A stretch of DNA of 25,021 nt, taken from positions 1 to 25,021 of IMG/VR virus record IMGVR_UViG_3300008117_000352. One strand, given 5' to 3'. The notes beneath the pieces are model-generated. The model saw only the letters and a program-made list of their open reading frames with translations. It had not been told where the DNA came from and searched no databases. Below are positions 23,225 through 25,021 of the stretch, one piece after another. The translations under genes were made by a program, and so were the position numbers. Numbering within the stretch: the stretch's first letter is position 1; the number at the start of each line of letters is the position of its first letter. Origin of the DNA: a virus.

Positions 23225-23628
23225 GCGAAGATATCCAACTGCTCAAGGTACAAATCAAGGCTGAACTTCAGCGTCTTGAAGCCAACAGCAGCGCAAAGGA
23301 TGTAGCCGGTAAGGCTATCGGTAAGCATGGCTTGTCCTACATCACGGTCATCGTGGTGATTGGCGTACTGTCCAGCCTCGCCCTTGACAGCGAAAAGATT
23401 GCAGCCGTTATGGGATTGCTCGGTGCCTCGCTGACCGCGCTCATCTCCATGCTCAACGGCATTGCCGGTGCTACGGTGAAGGAAGAAAAGCCAGAGTTCG
23501 GAGTCATAAAGGAACTCATCGGCAAACTGGATAAACTTGACCGAAAGGAGCAGCCCATGCGTGTCGATGTCGAAGGCGACCATGTGACCGTGACCAAGGG
23601 TGACGATACTGTGAGGGCGAAGAAATGA
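23221..23628 (+). CDS. Membrane protein with two TM segments, holin candidate
   Basis: A 135-residue protein from GTG 23221. It has an N-terminal amphipathic helix (residues 1-35), then two hydrophobic segments (YITVIVVIGVLSSLALDS about 40-57, and IAAVMGLLGASLTALISMLN about 61-80), followed by a charged, Lys-rich cytoplasmic tail. The tail contains KELIGKLDKLDRKE and MRVDVEGDHVTVTKGDD. Two membrane spans plus a basic tail would suit a class II-like holin or an accessory protein, but no family is recognised. The GTGA overlap couples it to the gene before; the stop overlaps the next ATG. Confidence 0.7.
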   Translation: MSEDIQLLKVQIKAELQRLEANSSAKDVAGKAIGKHGLSYITVIVVIGVLSSLALDSEKIAAVMGLLGASLTALISMLNGIAGATVKEEKPEFGVIKELIGKLDKLDRKEQPMRVDVEGDHVTVTKGDDTVRAKK

Positions 23629-23954
23629 TTCCCGCAGCCTTGTTGCCCATCATCCAACCGTTGCTCTCCAACGGCCTCAACCTCGTTGCCAACGCCGTCA
23701 TGGCAAAGGGCAAGAAGGTGGTCGAGGAAAAGTTGGGCGTAGAACTGAAGCCGGATATGTCCAGCGAGGACTTGGCGAAGATTCAAATCGCCCAGATGGA
23801 GCATGAGGAAGAACTGCTGAAGTTGCGTCTGGAGGAAGACAAACTTGACCTCGCAGAACTGCAAGCGCGGCTGAAGGATACAAACGATGCTCGGGAGCGT
23901 GAGGTGCAGATTGCAAACTCCGACAAGGCTCCGCTCATCAACAAGATTGTTTGA
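23625..23954 (+). CDS. Holin-like protein, N-terminal part, broken by tandem duplication
   Basis: 109 residues before a premature stop: MIPAALLPIIQPLLSNGLNL (hydrophobic), then KKVVEEKLGVEL and a long charged coiled coil (HEEELLKLRLEEDKLDLAEL and on). The chain stops at 23952-23954 after APLINKIV because of a 106-bp tandem duplication. If one copy is removed, the frame runs on to 24273 and gives a 180-residue protein whose C-terminus carries two membrane segments, a layout often annotated as a phage holin. As given, this product lacks both. ATG 23625 overlaps the previous stop. Confidence 0.75.
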   Translation: MIPAALLPIIQPLLSNGLNLVANAVMAKGKKVVEEKLGVELKPDMSSEDLAKIQIAQMEHEEELLKLRLEEDKLDLAELQARLKDTNDAREREVQIANSDKAPLINKIV

Positions 23955-24057
23955 CCTCGCAGAACTGCAAGCGCGGCTGAAGGATACAAACGATGCTCGG
24001 GAGCGTGAGGTGCAGATTGCAAACTCCGACAAGGCTCCGCTCATCAACAAGATTGTT
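23845..24057 (+). repeat. 106-bp tandem duplication inside the holin-like gene
   Basis: Positions 23845-23950 and 23951-24056 are identical (the match extends one more base, to 24057). The unit starts TTGACCTCGC and ends AACAAGATTGT. It codes for the coiled-coil part DLAELQARLKDTNDAREREV and following residues. Period 106 is one more than a multiple of three, so the duplication shifts the frame, producing a stop at 23952-23954. No differences between copies are visible, so it is either very recent or an assembly artefact. Confidence 0.95.
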
Positions 24058-24273
24058 ACCCCCGTTCTCGCGTTGTCTATTCTGCTGTTGACCTTTGTCC
24101 TCTTCGGCGTGGTCATGTTCGACGATACCCCGGTCGAGGCAAGCCGCAAGGACATCCTCATCTATGTCCTCGGCGTGCTGTCTGCCATTGCCAGTCAAAT
24201 CGTCAGTTACTACTTTGGTTCTAGCCAGAGCAGCAAGGACAAGACCGACGCACTCAAGGAGGCCATCAAGTGA
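23887..24273 (+). CDS. Holin-like protein, C-terminal part, displaced by duplication
   Basis: The frame is open from 23887, but its true protein content begins in the second repeat copy (LAELQARLKDTNDARERE and on, from 23951). It then adds two transmembrane segments, PVLALSILLLTFVLFGVVMF and DILIYVLGVLSAIASQIVSY, and a YYFGSSQSSKDKTDALKE tail. This tail, with SYYFGSS-SSKDKTD, is typical of phage membrane proteins called holins. ATG 23887 lies in the out-of-frame first copy and is a doubtful start, so the fragment may not be made alone. Joined to the N-terminal part after removal of one copy, it is a complete gene. Confidence 0.7.
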   Translation: MLGSVRCRLQTPTRLRSSTRLFDLAELQARLKDTNDAREREVQIANSDKAPLINKIVTPVLALSILLLTFVLFGVVMFDDTPVEASRKDILIYVLGVLSAIASQIVSYYFGSSQSSKDKTDALKEAIK

Positions 24274-24608
24274 GCCTAGTAGCAGAACAGGCGGCGTTCC
24301 TGCTGGATGTCGCCAAACTCATCAACAAGGCTACCGAGTTGGGCTTTGTCGTCACGGGCGGCGAACTTGCACGCACCCCGGAGCAGCAGGCCATCTATGT
24401 GAAGACGGGTCGCTCCAAGACGATGAACAGCATCCACCTCAAGCGATGCGCCATCGACCTCAATTTCTTCCGCGACGGCAAACTTACTTACGACATCCCT
24501 GCGCTCACCCCGGTCGGTGAGTATTGGCAGAGTCTGAACCCGAAGAACCAATGGGGTGGATTTTGGAAGTCGTTCAAGGATGTGCCGCACTTCGAGCGCA
24601 AGGTGTGA
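24270..24608 (+). CDS. Endolysin, M15-type peptidoglycan peptidase
   Basis: A 112-residue single-domain enzyme that would cut peptidoglycan stem peptides at lysis. M15/VanY-type metal ligands are readable: SIHLKRCAIDLNFF (His and Asp of the S-H-x5-D zinc motif, residues about 51-64) and the final VPHFERK (His, with the preceding Asp in KDVPHFE, residues about 103-109). The N-terminal helices (LLDVAKLINKATELGF, then VVTGGELARTPEQQ) are typical of short phage L-Ala-D-Glu or D-Ala-D-Ala peptidases. There is no signal peptide, so it depends on a holin. GTG 24270 has a strong AAGGAGG site and overlaps the previous stop (GTGA). The final stop overlaps the 3' end of a minus-strand tRNA gene. Confidence 0.9.
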   Translation: MSLVAEQAAFLLDVAKLINKATELGFVVTGGELARTPEQQAIYVKTGRSKTMNSIHLKRCAIDLNFFRDGKLTYDIPALTPVGEYWQSLNPKNQWGGFWKSFKDVPHFERKV

Positions 24609-24678
24609 TGGCGAGGAAGGAATCGAACCTTCATTCACGGAGTCAAAGTCCGTTGTCCGACCTTTAGACGACTCGCCA
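24608..24678 (-). tRNA. tRNA-Gln (anticodon UUG)
   Basis: Read on the minus strand, the 71-base gene folds as a complete cloverleaf. Acceptor: TGGCGAG with CTCGCCA (24672-24678/24609-24615). D arm: GTCT with GGAC. Anticodon stem: ACGGA with TCCGT around loop CTTTGAC, giving anticodon TTG after T33. T arm: GAAGG with CCTTC around loop TTCGATT. The discriminator is T (24608) and CCA is not encoded. It overlaps the endolysin stop codon by one base on the opposite strand. It reads codon CAA (and by wobble CAG), Gln codons that the many Gln-rich virion proteins here use heavily. Confidence 0.93.
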
Positions 24679-24683
24679 ATCGT

Positions 24684-24800
24684 TTACCAAGTGTCGCGGT
24701 AGCCCCGGCTGCATCGCCAGTTAGGGGGCGGTACGCGGCTCCATTCGTACTGCCGTCGCGTGTTTATTTTGTTGAACCATTCGACAAGCCATCTGACCAT
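24684..24800 (-). CDS. Small Trp/Arg-rich ORF (38 aa), minus strand
   Basis: A 38-residue ORF: MVRWLVEWFNKINTRRQYEW, then SRVPPPNWRC and SRGYRDTW. It is preceded by a GGAGG ribosome site four bases before the ATG and ends five bases before the tRNA-Gln 5' end, so it may share a transcript with the tRNA. Its N-terminus could be a short amphipathic or membrane-associated helix. The 37-base overlap with the partial gene upstream is in another frame. No family is recognised; small size makes it tentative. Confidence 0.5.
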   Translation of the reverse strand: MVRWLVEWFNKINTRRQYEWSRVPPPNWRCSRGYRDTW

Positions 24801-25021
24801 AGTGCCTCCACCGAGTAAGACTGTGAGGGAGATTGCCAGTCCCTTGGCGGGTTACCCGAAAGATGGCTCGGGTCAACCCAATGCAGTTTGTTGTTGGGGT
24901 ACGCAATCAGCGGCCCCGACTCCAGCCGGATGATGTGGTGGTCTTTGCTCTGGTCGCTGACCTCCGACCATCCACCCTGATGCCAAAACACGCTGAACAC
25001 ATACACGCCCGGTCGCCATAC
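24764..25021 (-). CDS. Partial ORF at window edge, minus strand
   Basis: 85 residues of the C-terminal part of a protein whose start lies beyond position 25021. The visible frame includes PGVYVFSVFWHQGGWSEVSD, then DHHIIRLESGPLIAYPNNKL and HWVDPSHLSG, and ends SDGLSNGSTK. It is an aromatic, beta-rich sequence with no motif I can assign. The frame is open to the window edge, and the conserved-looking aromatic pattern supports a real gene. It runs against the lysis genes and toward the tRNA. Confidence 0.55.
   Translation of the reverse strand, partial: VWRPGVYVFSVFWHQGGWSEVSDQSKDHHIIRLESGPLIAYPNNKLHWVDPSHLSGNPPRDWQSPSQSYSVEALWSDGLSNGSTK

Noticed and set aside
1-25021. CRISPR arrays, insertion sequences, integrase or attachment sites
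   Set aside because: No regularly spaced repeats, transposase or integrase sequence were seen; the tRNA-Gln has no visible duplicated 3' end within the window.

Overview
The window is a late-gene (virion structure, DNA packaging and lysis) segment of a tailed double-stranded DNA bacteriophage. Almost every gene lies on the + strand, packed with ATGA/GTGA overlaps. There is no tape-measure protein and no sheath or tube gene. Instead there are a T7 gp11-like adaptor, a nozzle-like tail protein and a run of Ala/Gln-rich internal or ejection-type proteins, which points to a short-tailed (podovirus-like) phage. The sequence does not identify the host. The Shine-Dalgarno sites and the lysis cassette only say that it is a bacterium. 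Two frame-breaking tandem duplications and one apparent single-base deletion suggest an uncultured, possibly imperfectly assembled contig.

Layout. 0-2.0 kb: a small standalone virion-associated domain protein, then the small and large terminase subunits, separated by a 29-bp tandem duplication. 2.0-7.6 kb: small proteins of uncertain role, the portal protein, more small structural candidates and a scaffold-like protein. 7.66-9.18 kb: the major capsid protein gene, interrupted twice by ORF-less group I introns of 250 and 243 nt; only the spliced mRNA encodes a full 342-residue capsid protein. 9.2-11.3 kb: a decoration-like protein, a DUF115-type (glycosyltransferase-like) protein and a fibre-like protein with a jelly-roll-like C-terminus. 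11.3-14.8 kb: a helix-hairpin-helix/coiled-coil protein, the head-tail adaptor, the tail nozzle candidate and a GNAT-like acyltransferase. 14.7-20.35 kb: three large internal or ejection-type virion proteins (the first ends in an S74 self-cleaving chaperone) plus a small protein; the 18.1-20.35 kb part is visibly more AT-rich than its surroundings. 20.36-22.56 kb: a tail fibre with a C-terminal S74 chaperone, split by a frameshift. 22.56-24.61 kb: two small proteins and the lysis cassette, with three membrane proteins (one broken by a 106-bp tandem duplication) and an M15-type peptidoglycan peptidase. 24.6-25.0 kb: a minus-strand block with tRNA-Gln(UUG), a 38-residue ORF and a partial ORF running off the edge, convergent with the lysis genes.

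How it works together. Terminase, portal, scaffold and capsid protein build and fill the head. Decoration and fibre proteins cover it. Adaptor and nozzle close it, the internal proteins are probably ejected with the DNA, and the tail fibre binds the host. The holin-like proteins and endolysin release progeny. The most notable feature is the doubly intron-interrupted capsid gene. The two introns have different core architectures (one with P7.1/P7.2 hairpins, one without), which suggests separate acquisitions, and capsid production would depend on two self-splicing events.
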